This document shows positions 34,153 to 42,754 of a stretch of 64,000 nt of DNA, piece after piece. The stretch covers positions 124,001 through 188,000 of the forward strand of contig NZ_CP083351.1 in assembly GCF_020035535.1 (NCBI RefSeq), given 5' to 3'. Positions within the stretch are counted from its first letter, which is position 1. Every line of letters begins with the position of its first letter. The DNA is from Ensifer adhaerens (lineage in GTDB: Bacteria; Pseudomonadota; Alphaproteobacteria; Rhizobiales; Rhizobiaceae). The translations under genes and the position numbers were made by a program. Under the pieces are notes generated by a model. The model was not told the DNA's origin, made no database searches, and saw nothing but the letters and a program-made list of their open reading frames with translations.

Positions 34153-35445
34153 ATGGTCGAGGAGCGGGTTCAGGTCATCGGGTTTTCCGCGGCAGAACCT
34201 GCCGCGGTCTGGGCAATCGTCGGCAATTTCTGCGGCGCCTGGCATCCCGTTATCGCGGAGATCCGGGCCGAGCGCGATGAACGCGGCGCGCTGATCCGCG
34301 CCTTCACAGCGAAGGGTGAGGAGACGCTCTACCGCGAACAGCTGACCTACCGTTCCGACACCGACCTTGTGCTCGCCTATACCCATCTCACAGGCATTGC
34401 TGGCGTGGAGCGCTACGACGCCCGGCTTCAGGTCTTTGCCGGCGAGGCGAGCGGCAGCCGCATCGAATGGTCGGCGCAGCTTTCCGCCTCCGCCGAGCGG
34501 GCATTAGCGATTGCCGCCGGCACCCGTGCGATTTTCGAAATGGGCCTTGCTGCGCTTGATGGTCTCGTCGGCGATGCGCGGCCGAACAAGCCAGTTGCTT
34601 CGGAGGACGAAGCGCCCGCACTGCGAACGCTTTTCATCGACGGCAATGCGCAACTCGCGCTGGCCGTCTCGCCGCAGAAGCCAGGCCCGCTCGTGCTGTT
34701 CCTGCATGGCATCGGTGGTGGTCGCGACAATTGGCTGGCACAGCTTCGCGCGGTTGCGCCGACCATGCGGGCCGCCGCCCTCGATCTGCGGGGCTATGGC
34801 GAAAGCCGCCTCGGTGCATCGCCAAGCACGGTCGAAGCCTATTGCGGGGACATCCTGCGGGTCGCCGACGCGCTGGGTGTTCAAAAACTCGTGCTCTGCG
34901 GTCTTTCCTACGGATCTTGGATCGCCACCTCCTTCGCCATGCGTTACCCCGAAAAGCTGGCGGGCCTTGTGCTCTCGGGCGGCTGCACCGGCTTGTCCGA
35001 GGCCAGTGTCGCGGAGCGTGAGGCCTTTCGCACGGCGCGGGAAGCGCCGCTCAATGCCGGCAAGACGCCGGCCGACTTCGCGCCTGCGGTCGTCGATGTG
35101 CTGGCCGGCCCGAATGCCGGGGAGGCGGTGCGCCAGGCGCTCTTTGCTTCCATGGCCGCCATTCCGACCTCAACATATCGGGATGCGCTCGCCTGTTTCA
35201 CCACGCCGCCGGAGCGCTTCGATTTTACCAGGCTCACCATGCCGGTGCTGATGATGACCGGCGAACACGACCGCCTCGCATCCCCGGCCGAAATCCGCGG
35301 CGTGGCAAGCCGGATCGTCGAGGCCGCCCCGCGCGCCTCGGTCCGTTTCGAGGTGATCGCGGATGCCGGCCATGTCTGCAATGTCGAGCGGCCCGAGGCT
35401 TATAACCGGGTGCTCACGGAATTCCTCACGGAGGTCGCGTCATGA
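34153..35445 (+). CDS. SRPBCC domain fused to alpha/beta hydrolase
   Basis: 430 residues in two domains. The first about 150 residues are an SRPBCC (START-like) ligand-binding domain ('VQVIGFSAAEPAAVWAIVGN' to 'ATRAIFEMGLAALDG'-like end). The second, from about 165, is an alpha/beta hydrolase with 'VLFLHGIGGGRDNWLAQL', nucleophile Ser in 'LCGLSYGSWIATSFAM', Asp in 'MMTGEHDRLASPAEI' and His in 'IADAGHVCNVERPEAYN'. NicD, which hydrolyses the product of NicX, is of this hydrolase type. The fusion could hold a hydrophobic substrate next to the active site. It starts three bases after the previous stop and overlaps the TetR gene by ATGA. Confidence 0.85.
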   Translation: MVEERVQVIGFSAAEPAAVWAIVGNFCGAWHPVIAEIRAERDERGALIRAFTAKGEETLYREQLTYRSDTDLVLAYTHLTGIAGVERYDARLQVFAGEASGSRIEWSAQLSASAERALAIAAGTRAIFEMGLAALDGLVGDARPNKPVASEDEAPALRTLFIDGNAQLALAVSPQKPGPLVLFLHGIGGGRDNWLAQLRAVAPTMRAAALDLRGYGESRLGASPSTVEAYCGDILRVADALGVQKLVLCGLSYGSWIATSFAMRYPEKLAGLVLSGGCTGLSEASVAEREAFRTAREAPLNAGKTPADFAPAVVDVLAGPNAGEAVRQALFASMAAIPTSTYRDALACFTTPPERFDFTRLTMPVLMMTGEHDRLASPAEIRGVASRIVEAAPRASVRFEVIADAGHVCNVERPEAYNRVLTEFLTEVAS

Positions 35446-36119
35446 CGGCTCTTCCCAAGCGCCAGCAGAACCGCATCCTGCGCGAGCGCCGCATTCTCGA
35501 CGCCGCCCTCGTCGTCTTCTCGCAGAAGGGTTTCGTCAGCGCCTCGATGGATGACATCGCCGCCGAGGCGGGACTGACCAAGCCGACGCTCTACCAGTAT
35601 TTCCCCTCCAAGGACGAACTCTTCACGGCCATGATGACCGAGGAGCGCGACCACATGCTCGAATCCTTCGAGTATCCCTCCGCGTCCGGCATGGTCGCCG
35701 AACTCTACGCCTTCTCCTGGCACTATGCCGATGTCGTGCTGCGCCCAGATATGCTGAACCTCGCCCGGTTGATCATCGGTGAAGCGCAGCGGCTGCCGGA
35801 TGTCGGCCGCGCCTACCAGGCCTCCGGCCCCGACCGGGTGCTCGCCGGCATGATCGCCTATCTCGAGCGCCAACGCGCGACCGGCCTGATCGTCTTCGAC
35901 GATGCCGAACTGGCGGCGGAGGATCTCTGGGGCCTCATTCTTTCAGCGCCGCGCAACAGGGCGCTGCACATTCCCGATGCCGTGCCCGACCGCGCAACCA
36001 TCGAACGCTATATCCGCAACGGCCTCCGCGTCTTCCTGCGCGCCTATTCCACGGCGCCGGACAAGGACCTTGCCGCCCTTTCATCCCTGACGCCGCCGCC
36101 GGCCACCGCAACGGAGTGA
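35442..36119 (+). CDS. TetR-family regulator
   Basis: 225 residues. The helix-turn-helix is clear at residues 10-56 ('RILDAALVVFSQKGFVSASM', 'DDIAAEAGLTKPTLYQYFPS', 'KDELFTAMM'). The C-terminal ligand domain resembles the AcrR-type TetR_C group ('VLRPDMLNLARLIIGEAQRL'). It lies within the operon, coupled to the hydrolase before it and followed two bases later by the ligase gene. It probably represses the operon until the substrate or an intermediate is bound. Confidence 0.9.
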   Translation: MTALPKRQQNRILRERRILDAALVVFSQKGFVSASMDDIAAEAGLTKPTLYQYFPSKDELFTAMMTEERDHMLESFEYPSASGMVAELYAFSWHYADVVLRPDMLNLARLIIGEAQRLPDVGRAYQASGPDRVLAGMIAYLERQRATGLIVFDDAELAAEDLWGLILSAPRNRALHIPDAVPDRATIERYIRNGLRVFLRAYSTAPDKDLAALSSLTPPPATATE

Positions 36120-36121
36120 CC

Positions 36122-37465
36122 ATGACCCTCGACGCCTATCTCGACGATCCCGCCACCCGTTTCGCCACCGTCGCCATGACCGATACGAACGGCCTGCTGC
36201 GCGGCCAGATGGTGTCCGTGCGCTCGCTCGCCGGCATTGCGCGCGCCGGCATGGGCATGTCGCCGGTCACCTTCGCGCTCGACCCGACTGACGTCGTGCT
36301 GAATATCCCTGGCGTCTCGGACGAAACCTCGGATTTCCACGACGACCCGCTGGTGCTGGATCCCTCCACGGTCCGCCGCCTGCCCTGGTCGAAGCCAGGT
36401 CATGACCTCTTGGTGCTCTCCAACTATGGCGGCGCGACGTCGGCACTTTGCCCGCGTTCGCTCCTGACGCGGGTGCTGGCGCGGGCCGGGGAGGCGGGTT
36501 ATGCGCCGCGCTACGGCATGGAGCTGGAATATACCCTGTTCGACGAGACGCCGGAAAGCGCGCGCGAAAAGGGCTATCGCAACCTCAAGACCGCGACCAT
36601 GCACAAGAGCCACGACCTCGTGCTGTATCAGGTGCAGCAGACGGAGTGGTACGAGGCACTTGCCGAAATCTGCGAGCCGCTGAAGATCGACCTCGCCAAG
36701 ATGCATGAGGAGATCGGCGGCGGCTTCCTCGAAGCCTGCATCGCCGCCGGCACGGGCCTTGAGCCGGCTGACCAGCTCGTCCTTCTCAAGAATTTCGTGC
36801 GCGCACTGGCGCAGCGGCAGGGCAAATGCGTCACATTCATGCCGCGCTGGACGGAGGAGGCCGACAGCCAGTCGATCCACCTCCATGTCAGCCTCATGGG
36901 CAAGGACGGCGGAAAGGTCTTCCACGATCCCGCGGGTAAAAACGGCATGTCGCAGGCCTTCCGCCACTTCATCGGCGGACTGCAGAAATATATCGGCGAC
37001 ATGACGCTGATCTTCCAGCCGAGCGTCAATTCCTACCGCCGCTTCGCGCCCGGCACCTTCGCGCCGCCGGGCCTCACCTGGGGCTTCGAGAACCGCACGA
37101 CCTGCTTCCGCGTCGTCGGTCATGATGCGGGCTCGCTGCGCGTCGAAAACCGCCTGCCGGGCGCCGACACCAATCCTTATCTGACGGTCGCCGCGACCGT
37201 TGCGGCCGGTGTCGCCGGCATCGTCGAGGGCATCGAGCCCGAGCCGGAGGTCATCGGCAACGGCTATGTGAAGGCGGGTGCCGGACCGGATTTCGCCCGC
37301 TCCATGCCGGAGGCGATCCAGCGCCTGCGCAGCTCCAGCTTCGCCAAGGACTGGCTCGGCGAGCGCTTCGTCGAGGCCTTTGCCGCAAGCCGCCAGAGCC
37401 AGCATGACGAATTCTGCAAGAAAGTACCCGATGTAGAACTGCAACGCTTCTTTGACCTGGGGTAA
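36122..37465 (+). CDS. Glutamine-synthetase-like gamma-glutamylamide ligase
   Basis: 447 residues from the ATG at 36122, three bases after the TetR stop with GGAG upstream. Glutamine-synthetase fold motifs are present: 'YGMELEYTLFDETPESARE' (metal Glu residues), 'HEEIGGGFLEACIAAGTGLE', 'SIHLHVSLMGKDGG' (for the G-x-H-x-H loop) and 'RVENRLPGADTNPYLTVAAT' (glutamate site). The sequence belongs with GS-like ligases such as PuuA, IpuC and AtdA1, which join glutamate to amines, not with GlnA. In amine and aniline degradation this step activates the amine for oxidation. The operon context supports such a role. Confidence 0.87.
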   Translation: MTLDAYLDDPATRFATVAMTDTNGLLRGQMVSVRSLAGIARAGMGMSPVTFALDPTDVVLNIPGVSDETSDFHDDPLVLDPSTVRRLPWSKPGHDLLVLSNYGGATSALCPRSLLTRVLARAGEAGYAPRYGMELEYTLFDETPESAREKGYRNLKTATMHKSHDLVLYQVQQTEWYEALAEICEPLKIDLAKMHEEIGGGFLEACIAAGTGLEPADQLVLLKNFVRALAQRQGKCVTFMPRWTEEADSQSIHLHVSLMGKDGGKVFHDPAGKNGMSQAFRHFIGGLQKYIGDMTLIFQPSVNSYRRFAPGTFAPPGLTWGFENRTTCFRVVGHDAGSLRVENRLPGADTNPYLTVAATVAAGVAGIVEGIEPEPEVIGNGYVKAGAGPDFARSMPEAIQRLRSSSFAKDWLGERFVEAFAASRQSQHDEFCKKVPDVELQRFFDLG

Positions 37466-37469
37466 CGCC

Positions 37470-37976
37470 ATGAAACCGGAACTTCGCCTGCAATTCCTCG
37501 AAGGCATGAGCCGCGCCGCAACCTTCGTCGCCGTGGTGACGACGGACGGTGAGGCGGGCCGCTTCGGCGTTACGATTAGTTCCCTCACATCGGTCTCGGC
37601 CGATGGCGAGCATCCCTCGCTGCTCGCCTGCCTCCATCATATGAGCCCGGTCGCCGCGGCGATCCTGAAAAACCGCTCATTCTGCGCCAACCTCCTCCAC
37701 GAGGACCAACATCAGGTCTCCGACCTTTTCGCGGGGCGGCTTTCGGCTGGCGAACATGCCGAGCGTTTCGAGCGCACGCCGTGGTCGGCGGGCGACCTCG
37801 GCCAGCCGGCGCTCGAAGGGGCGACGGCGAGCTTCCAGTGCCAGGTCGCGACCTCGGTGCTCTGGGAAACGCATCACATCATCATCGGACGCGTCATGAA
37901 CGTCCGCTTGTCGGAAAATCCGGCCTCTCTGCTCTATGGCCACCGGGCCTATCACCGGGCGGTTCAACTGCCGTAG
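37470..37976 (+). CDS. Flavin reductase (two-component monooxygenase partner)
   Basis: 168 residues, starting 4 bases after the ligase stop. The flavin-reductase-like FMN-binding split-barrel is visible: 'MSRAATFVAVVTTDGEAGRF', 'GVTISSLTSVSADGEHPSLL' (substitute for 'GxTxSSFxSVSxxPP-L'), 'NRSFCANLLHEDQHQVSDLF' and 'ETHHIIIGRVMNVRLSENPA'. Such enzymes supply reduced FMN or FAD to an oxygenase. The only oxygenase candidate in the operon is the ACAD-fold protein at 32839-34149. Confidence 0.9.
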   Translation: MKPELRLQFLEGMSRAATFVAVVTTDGEAGRFGVTISSLTSVSADGEHPSLLACLHHMSPVAAAILKNRSFCANLLHEDQHQVSDLFAGRLSAGEHAERFERTPWSAGDLGQPALEGATASFQCQVATSVLWETHHIIIGRVMNVRLSENPASLLYGHRAYHRAVQLP

Positions 37977-38052
37977 CGCACATAATAACGAAACGAGGCT
38001 GCGGATGCCGGTGGGGTGAGCCGGCGCGTGGGGAACAAAACTGGAGAGACCA

Positions 38053-39495
38053 ATGACTGACGTGACGACGGCGGGGGTAAACCAACTCCGCAGAAATTCG
38101 CTGGGGCTGATCGCCGTGACCTTCATGGTCATCTCGGCCGCCGCCCCGCTGACAGGCGTGGCCGGCGCGGTGCCCATCGCCTTCCTGCTCGGCAACGGCA
38201 CGGGCATTCCCGCGACCTTCCTTCTGATGACGCTGATCATGCTGGCCTTCTCGGCCGGCTACGTGGCGATGTCGCGCCATGTCACCAATGCCGGCGCCTT
38301 CTATGCCTATGCCGCGCGCGGGCTCGGTGGGCGCATGGCCGGTGCGGTCGCGATCATCGCGGTGGTTGCCTATAACGCCATGCAATTCGGTCTGATCGGC
38401 CTGCTCGGCGGCGTGGCAGCAGGCGTGTTCGCCGGCTTCGGCATCGAATTGCCCTGGTATCTCTGGAGCCTGATCGCCGTCGCGCTCGTCGGCGTCCTCG
38501 GTTATCGCCAGGTCGATCTCTCGGCCAAGGTGATGATCGTGCTGGTGTTGCTCGAATATCTCATCGTGCTGCTGGTCGATTTCGCCATTCTGGGCAAGGG
38601 CGGGGCGGGCACGCTGTCGTTCAATTTCTTCGACACAACCGCCATGTTCTCCGGCTCGCTGACGGCGGCGATCCTGTTCTGTCTCGGCTCCTTCATCGGC
38701 TTCGAGGCGACGACGATCTATGCCGAAGAGGCACGCGATCCGGAAAAGACCATTTCGCGCGCGACCTATTTGTCCGTGTTTATGATCGGCCTGTTCTTCG
38801 TCTTCACGACCTGGCTGATGATTGCCGGCGTCGGCGCCGACAAGCTCCTGCCGACCATCGGCGCGCTGCCGGATCCGACCGCCTTCTTCTTCGATCTCGC
38901 CGGCACCTATGTTGGCGGCCCGGTGCCGGCCATTGCCGGCCTGCTTCTGGTGTCGAGCCTGTTTGCGGCGATCAGCGCCTTCCACAATTACATCGCCCGC
39001 TACAGCTATGTCGCCGGCCGCGAAGGCCTGCTGCCGGCCGCCTTCGGCCGCACGCATGATGCGCACCAGAGCCCGCATGTCGGCTCGGTGGTGCAGACGG
39101 TGATGGCGCTGGTGGTGCTGGCGGTCTTTGCCGGTCTGGGGCTCGATCCGGTGCTCAACATGTTCACCTGGATCAGCCAGGTCGGCACGCTCGGCGTGCT
39201 CGGCATGATGACGATCACCTCGCTCTCGGTCATCGTCTTCTTCCGCAAGAAGGGTGGCGACGCTCTGGTGCTGACGACGCTCATCTTGCCGGCCGTCTCC
39301 GGCTTCGTGATGGCGGCGCTCTTCGTCTACATCTTCATCAACTTCGGCGATCTCACCCAGACTACCGGCGGTTCGCTGGGCATCATCCTGCCGGCGCTGA
39401 TCCCTCTCGCGGGCATTGCCGGCTTCCTGATGGCGAGCCGCCTCAAGGCGTCCGACCCGGCGGCCTATGCCCGCATGGGCCAGAACCGCGGTTAA
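38053..39495 (+). CDS. APC-superfamily amino-acid/amine permease
   Basis: 480 residues with GGAGAG before the ATG and about twelve transmembrane segments. Conserved landmarks are helix 1 'LIAVTFMVISAAAPLTGVAG', 'GYVAMSRHVTNAGAFYAYAA', and 'SFIGFEATTIYAEEARDPEK' of helix 6. It ends the operon, followed by a 10-base-stem hairpin. It probably brings in the amine or amino-acid-like substrate of the pathway. Confidence 0.92.
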   Translation: MTDVTTAGVNQLRRNSLGLIAVTFMVISAAAPLTGVAGAVPIAFLLGNGTGIPATFLLMTLIMLAFSAGYVAMSRHVTNAGAFYAYAARGLGGRMAGAVAIIAVVAYNAMQFGLIGLLGGVAAGVFAGFGIELPWYLWSLIAVALVGVLGYRQVDLSAKVMIVLVLLEYLIVLLVDFAILGKGGAGTLSFNFFDTTAMFSGSLTAAILFCLGSFIGFEATTIYAEEARDPEKTISRATYLSVFMIGLFFVFTTWLMIAGVGADKLLPTIGALPDPTAFFFDLAGTYVGGPVPAIAGLLLVSSLFAAISAFHNYIARYSYVAGREGLLPAAFGRTHDAHQSPHVGSVVQTVMALVVLAVFAGLGLDPVLNMFTWISQVGTLGVLGMMTITSLSVIVFFRKKGGDALVLTTLILPAVSGFVMAALFVYIFINFGDLTQTTGGSLGIILPALIPLAGIAGFLMASRLKASDPAAYARMGQNRG

Positions 39496-39502
39496 GCGTT
39501 TA

Positions 39503-39526
39503 CGGCGCCGGCCTGTGCCGGCGCCG
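39503..39526 (+). terminator. Hairpin ending the catabolic operon
   Basis: CGGCGCCGGC (39503-39512) pairs with GCCGGCGCCG (39517-39526) around a 4-base loop, 7 bases after the permease stop. Very stable but without a long T run. Confidence 0.7.
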
Positions 39527-39533
39527 CTGATCT

Positions 39534-40160
39534 GGTCTGATGGACAGAAGCCGCGTCAGCGGATGCTGCGCATCGGCCAGGCCGTCGATGACGTTGAAAT
39601 GGTGCCTGTCCGGCTCGATGACTTCAGCCGTGGTCGCGCCGAGAGAGACCCGTCCAGATATTGGCGAGCAGCGCGTTCTGCCGCAGGAATTCCGAACGCT
39701 CGTTGCCGCCCACCCAGCAGGTGATGCGGGCATTCCGCATGGGCCGCAGCAAGGCGGGGCTTTCCGCCATTGCCTCCGCCTCGTCGATGGCAAGCCTTGC
39801 ATTCATGGCCGTCGAGAGCATCGGGCGAAGGTCGTGCGACGGTATAACTACTCGCGATCCTGCGGGCGGCCAGATGCGACCACAACTTCTTGTCGAGCTG
39901 AAGCCAGAAGCCGCCATGTACGAAGACGATGAGACCCTTGGGCGTGCCCTCTGGCAAGAAGAGATCGAGGCGGTTGCCCGTCCAGTCGCCTTAAGCGAGG
40001 TCGAGTTTCGCGCGGCCGGCGGCGGCCGTGTTGCGGAAGGTTTCGGCGGGCTCTACCCAGGCGGCCGGCCAGCGGTCATCGCGCGCGATACTCGCACCGT
40101 TGGAATAGGCGTCGTCCCACTCCGAGTCCGGTGCTCCAGCACTGCCGCACTCCCCCTGTG
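39534..40160 (-). pseudogene. Alpha/beta hydrolase (formamidase-like), multiply frameshifted
   Basis: Pieces in three minus-strand frames join in order: 'EWDDAYSNGASIARDDRWPA', 'GDWTGNRLDLFLPEGTPKGL', 'IVFVHGGFWLQLDKKLWSHL', 'VVIPSHDLRPMLSTAMNARL', 'ARITCWVGGNERSEFLRQNA' and 'PDRHHFNVIDGLADAQHPLT'. These are the blocks of the kynurenine-formamidase-like hydrolase family (HGG oxyanion motif, 'GGNER-E', catalytic His near the end). At least three frameshifts and a stop make it dead. Its GC content matches the catabolic operon just upstream. Confidence 0.85.
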
Positions 40161-40640
40161 GCGGTTGAAGTCGCCAACAATGGCTAGAGGGGATAAAGCA
40201 GATCTTCCTGGTGGCGCGATGCGATTTGCGTTCGATCGACAAGACGTTCACCCGATCGTCGTTAACTGGCGATAGCGTCCGTCTGCGGCCCTCCATTCAT
40301 CTTGGCGGCGGGCGACGTCGATACGATCGTGGAGCGCCTGGGCGATGCGGTTGATGCCGCGGTTGCCTCCATCTCCTAAGCGTCCCATCTGTCCGACCAA
40401 GCGCGATACAGGTGCGATCGGCGGCGCTGTCCGCTGATCGCACGCGCAGATCGTGCTGGCTCTGAGCGGGATGCTCCCTCTACGCGACTTCCTCGTCTGA
40501 GATCCCTTGAGGTTATGCGCGTCCGTAGTTCGGTCAGTTCGCAGCCAGAATGAGCTAAGCCGTGCAGACGACAAAACAAATACTAAATCAGATCGCCGCT
40601 CATTTACAGCCAACCGCCTTCGGGGTTAGAGCAACCCAAA
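40161..40640. other. Degraded gap
   Basis: 480 bases of short broken frames on both strands, none recognisable. It lies between the hydrolase relic and the tRNA-like fragment. Confidence 0.4.
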
Positions 40641-40644
40641 AATA

Positions 40645-40675
40645 TGGTGGGCCCGGCAGACACGAACCCGCAACG
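40645..40675 (-). other. tRNA 3'-end-like fragment, second copy
   Basis: On the minus strand this reads GTTGCGGGTTCGTGTC then TGCCGGGCCCACCA, like a T-arm and acceptor with CCA. The remaining tRNA is absent (vapC ends 20 bases further). TGGTGGGCCCGGC at 40645-40657 repeats 3633-3645. Confidence 0.4.
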
Positions 40676-40694
40676 ATCATCATCGTTTCAGCAT

Positions 40695-41078
40695 TTAGTT
40701 CCGTGAATTGCCAGCCAAATGCAACAGAGCCCCTGCCTTTTCAGCGGCTACCCGCAGCCGCTTGTCTCTGGTCCACAAAGTGGCTCGATGATCAAGGAGA
40801 ACTGAGGCCAGCAAATGGGCATCTGTGTAGCCAATGCCCATGCTGAAAATGGCGTGCCGATCAATCATCGTCATGACTTCGTCATGGGTTGCGACGAGCG
40901 CCTCACGCTGAGCCGCCAGGACGGCCAAGACGTTACTGCGGTCGCGAAGGCTGCCAAGTGCCAGTTCGCCAATCACAGCGGGATGGCAGAGGAGAAGATC
41001 GTCTTCAATAATCCTGCGCAACTCACCATCGGCATGCCGAAAATGATCAATCCAGATTGAGGTGTCTGCAAGTATCAC
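40695..41078 (-). CDS. vapC: VapC PIN-domain toxin
   Basis: 127 residues. PIN acidic residues are seen in 'MILADTSIWIDHFRHADGEL' (Asp5), 'HPAVIGELALGSLRDRS' (Glu) and 'MGIGYTDAHLLASVLLDHRA' (Asp), with 'TRDKRLRVAAEKAG' closing the site. VapC toxins are Mg2+-dependent RNases. Overlaps the vapB stop by ATGA. Intact. Confidence 0.93.
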   Translation of the reverse strand: MILADTSIWIDHFRHADGELRRIIEDDLLLCHPAVIGELALGSLRDRSNVLAVLAAQREALVATHDEVMTMIDRHAIFSMGIGYTDAHLLASVLLDHRATLWTRDKRLRVAAEKAGALLHLAGNSRN

Positions 41079-41275
41079 TTGGCTGCTGCGCTCCTGCGGC
41101 GTGGGGCTGCCTCCGCATTCGGCATAGTTCCCCCGAGCGCGATGAGGCGTTTTCCGGACTCCACCCGAACAAGTGTCTCTAACGCCTGCCGAACCAAGGC
41201 GGAGGTTTCCTTCGTGCCGGTCAGGGACTTGGCTCTTTCTATGAGAGTATCATCGAGGTTGATAGTCGACCGCAT
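41075..41275 (-). CDS. vapB: VapB antitoxin
   Basis: 66 residues, 'MRSTINLDDTLIERAKSLTG' with 'TSALVRQALETLVRVESGKR' and a short basic tail. This is the DUF2191-type VapB, a ribbon-helix-helix-like repressor and toxin inhibitor. It precedes and overlaps vapC. Confidence 0.92.
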   Translation of the reverse strand: MRSTINLDDTLIERAKSLTGTKETSALVRQALETLVRVESGKRLIALGGTMPNAEAAPRRRSAAAK

Positions 41276-41448
41276 AATTTGGATCCTTATTTTCCGGCGT
41301 TACGAATAGCACCAATTGGTGATGATATCTACGCCTGCGCATGGACCGAATTCAAGATGCTCTAAAGAAGGCAGTCCGGTGAATTCTCAAGCGAACAGAA
41401 CGCTCGCATTCCCATAGCTTGTGGGGAGGTCGCGTCCTGTTCCGGGTC

Positions 41449-41561
41449 GGGAGATCCTAACTGAAGTGCAACACGTCGGTTTAGGGTAGGGTTCAGCATC
41501 CATCTTGCAAATGTGCCCGGAACGCTTCGGCCGGTGTTCTGTAGTCGAGGCACTTTCTCGG
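41449..41561. mobile_element. IS30 end fragment, diverged
   Basis: The 26-base terminal repeat (41449-41474) is the same as at 5479-5504. The following ~85 bases encode the last codons of the transposase on the minus strand but carry several substitutions and small gaps relative to the two other copies. A remnant of a related, older element. Confidence 0.8.
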
Positions 41562-41601
41562 TGACCTGCCACGGGCAATTTCCTCCAGATGGGATTGACC
41601 G

Positions 41602-41643
41602 AGCTGAAGTCGGGGGTTGCTCTGGATTGGCCGGAGCCGAGCC
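41602..41643. repeat. Second copy of the IS110-associated 40-base repeat
   Basis: Matches 27988-28027 with one extra T. No transposase start follows here. It abuts the IS30 fragment. Confidence 0.65.
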
Positions 41644-41826
41644 GAACTAGAGAGTTCACGTTGAAATTACGATCCATGCTCATGGATATATGATCAAGGA
41701 TTGGCATATTGATTATCTTTGAATGTCCAGCTTAATTCTTAGATGGCGAGCCGCGCGTCTCGGGCGCATCACCAACGCGGCTGCAGCATTTGGGTTCGCT
41801 GGTTTTGCTCACGAGGAAGTATCCAG

Positions 41827-42754
41827 TCAAAGTCCTACTGGGGCACTGTCAATGTATCCGTCAAACGCGTAGTCGTTTAGGAACTGACGCCGCCAAAAAA
41901 ACGTCCGATCGACCCGGCTAAGTTCCGCTTCATCGCAAATTTCACCCCACGCGCGTCGGATGCCCTCGATCAGGCCATCAATGCAGGCCCGCGCGTCCTT
42001 GTCGCTGAGAAGAAATGACGGTGCGGAGAGCCGGCAAAGCTCTATCTGGCTCCGCTTGTCGCCCTCATGAATGAGCATCGCTTGGCTTGCTTCTCGCCCC
42101 GATCGTGATTGAGGGCATATATCGTAAGCTGGCGTCAGGGAGAGGCGACTACCGTCCCAAAAAGCGGCGTGGTTGCGGGCATGGTCATCCGTGTTGCCGA
42201 CGAGGATGTTGAAGACCATTCGGTTGAACAGCTCACGCAAGGTCGGCTGTGGTTGTGAGAAGCGTGCGCGAACGATTTCCGCCAAATCAATGTAGCTGGC
42301 ATAGCGCGCCTCCATTTCCGAAAGCCCAAGAACTGTCAGCGCGGAGGCCATGGCACGTCGCGCCCAACCGTGCTTGCCACGTTCACGATCAAAGCGGCGC
42401 ACGAGCAATACGTCTTTGCCATTGGCTTTTGCCAATTGCACCGGTGCCACATTCAATCCAGCCACTTCGGCTAGTCGCATCGCCACATACTCCGCCTTTA
42501 CCACCGCATAGGTGTCGTTTGTCGCGGAGAATTTGGCTATGTACTTCTCGTTCTTTCGGGCGGGCGCCGCCGATGGAACTTCCATGAAACAATGCCTTCT
42601 CAAGGGCCGGCGGAATTGGCTCCCCGCGATCGACACGCTCTGCAGCTTCGAGCATTTCCTCAAGCGTGGCATTCTCTTGTTCGCGAGACACGTAACGTTC
42701 GGCTGTAGCCTGAAAGTCGAGCGCCCCTATCCGGTCCGAGCCGGAATGAAGCAT
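41827..42754 (-). pseudogene. HipA-family kinase toxin, frameshifted and 5'-truncated
   Basis: The 5' part in one frame reads 'MLHSGSDRIGALDFQATAER' and 'ALEKALFHGSSIGGARPK'. Near 42565 the frame changes, and the kinase core follows: 'EKYIAKFSATNDTYAVVKAE', 'NGKDVLLVRRFDRERG', 'FNRMVFNILVGNTDDHARNH' (catalytic and metal residues) and 'LTPAYDICPQSRSG'. HipA toxins phosphorylate tRNA synthetases. The first ~100 residues and any hipB partner are missing. The intact kinase half could be expressed only by chance. Confidence 0.85.

Noticed and set aside
32755..34386. Very long minus-strand open frame (about 540 codons) opposite the ACAD-fold gene
   Set aside because: It mirrors GC-rich coding DNA on the other strand, is His/Arg/Gly-rich and resembles no family; the plus-strand gene is certain.
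36044..37588. Minus-strand open frame of about 510 codons opposite the GS-like ligase
   Set aside because: Antisense shadow caused by high GC at third positions; no ribosome site or family match.
37894..39078. Minus-strand open frame of about 390 codons opposite the APC permease
   Set aside because: Low-complexity antisense shadow of a membrane-protein gene.
40645..40720. Complete tRNA gene
   Set aside because: Only the T-arm/acceptor-like 3' part is present; D-arm, anticodon arm and 5' acceptor strand cannot be found.
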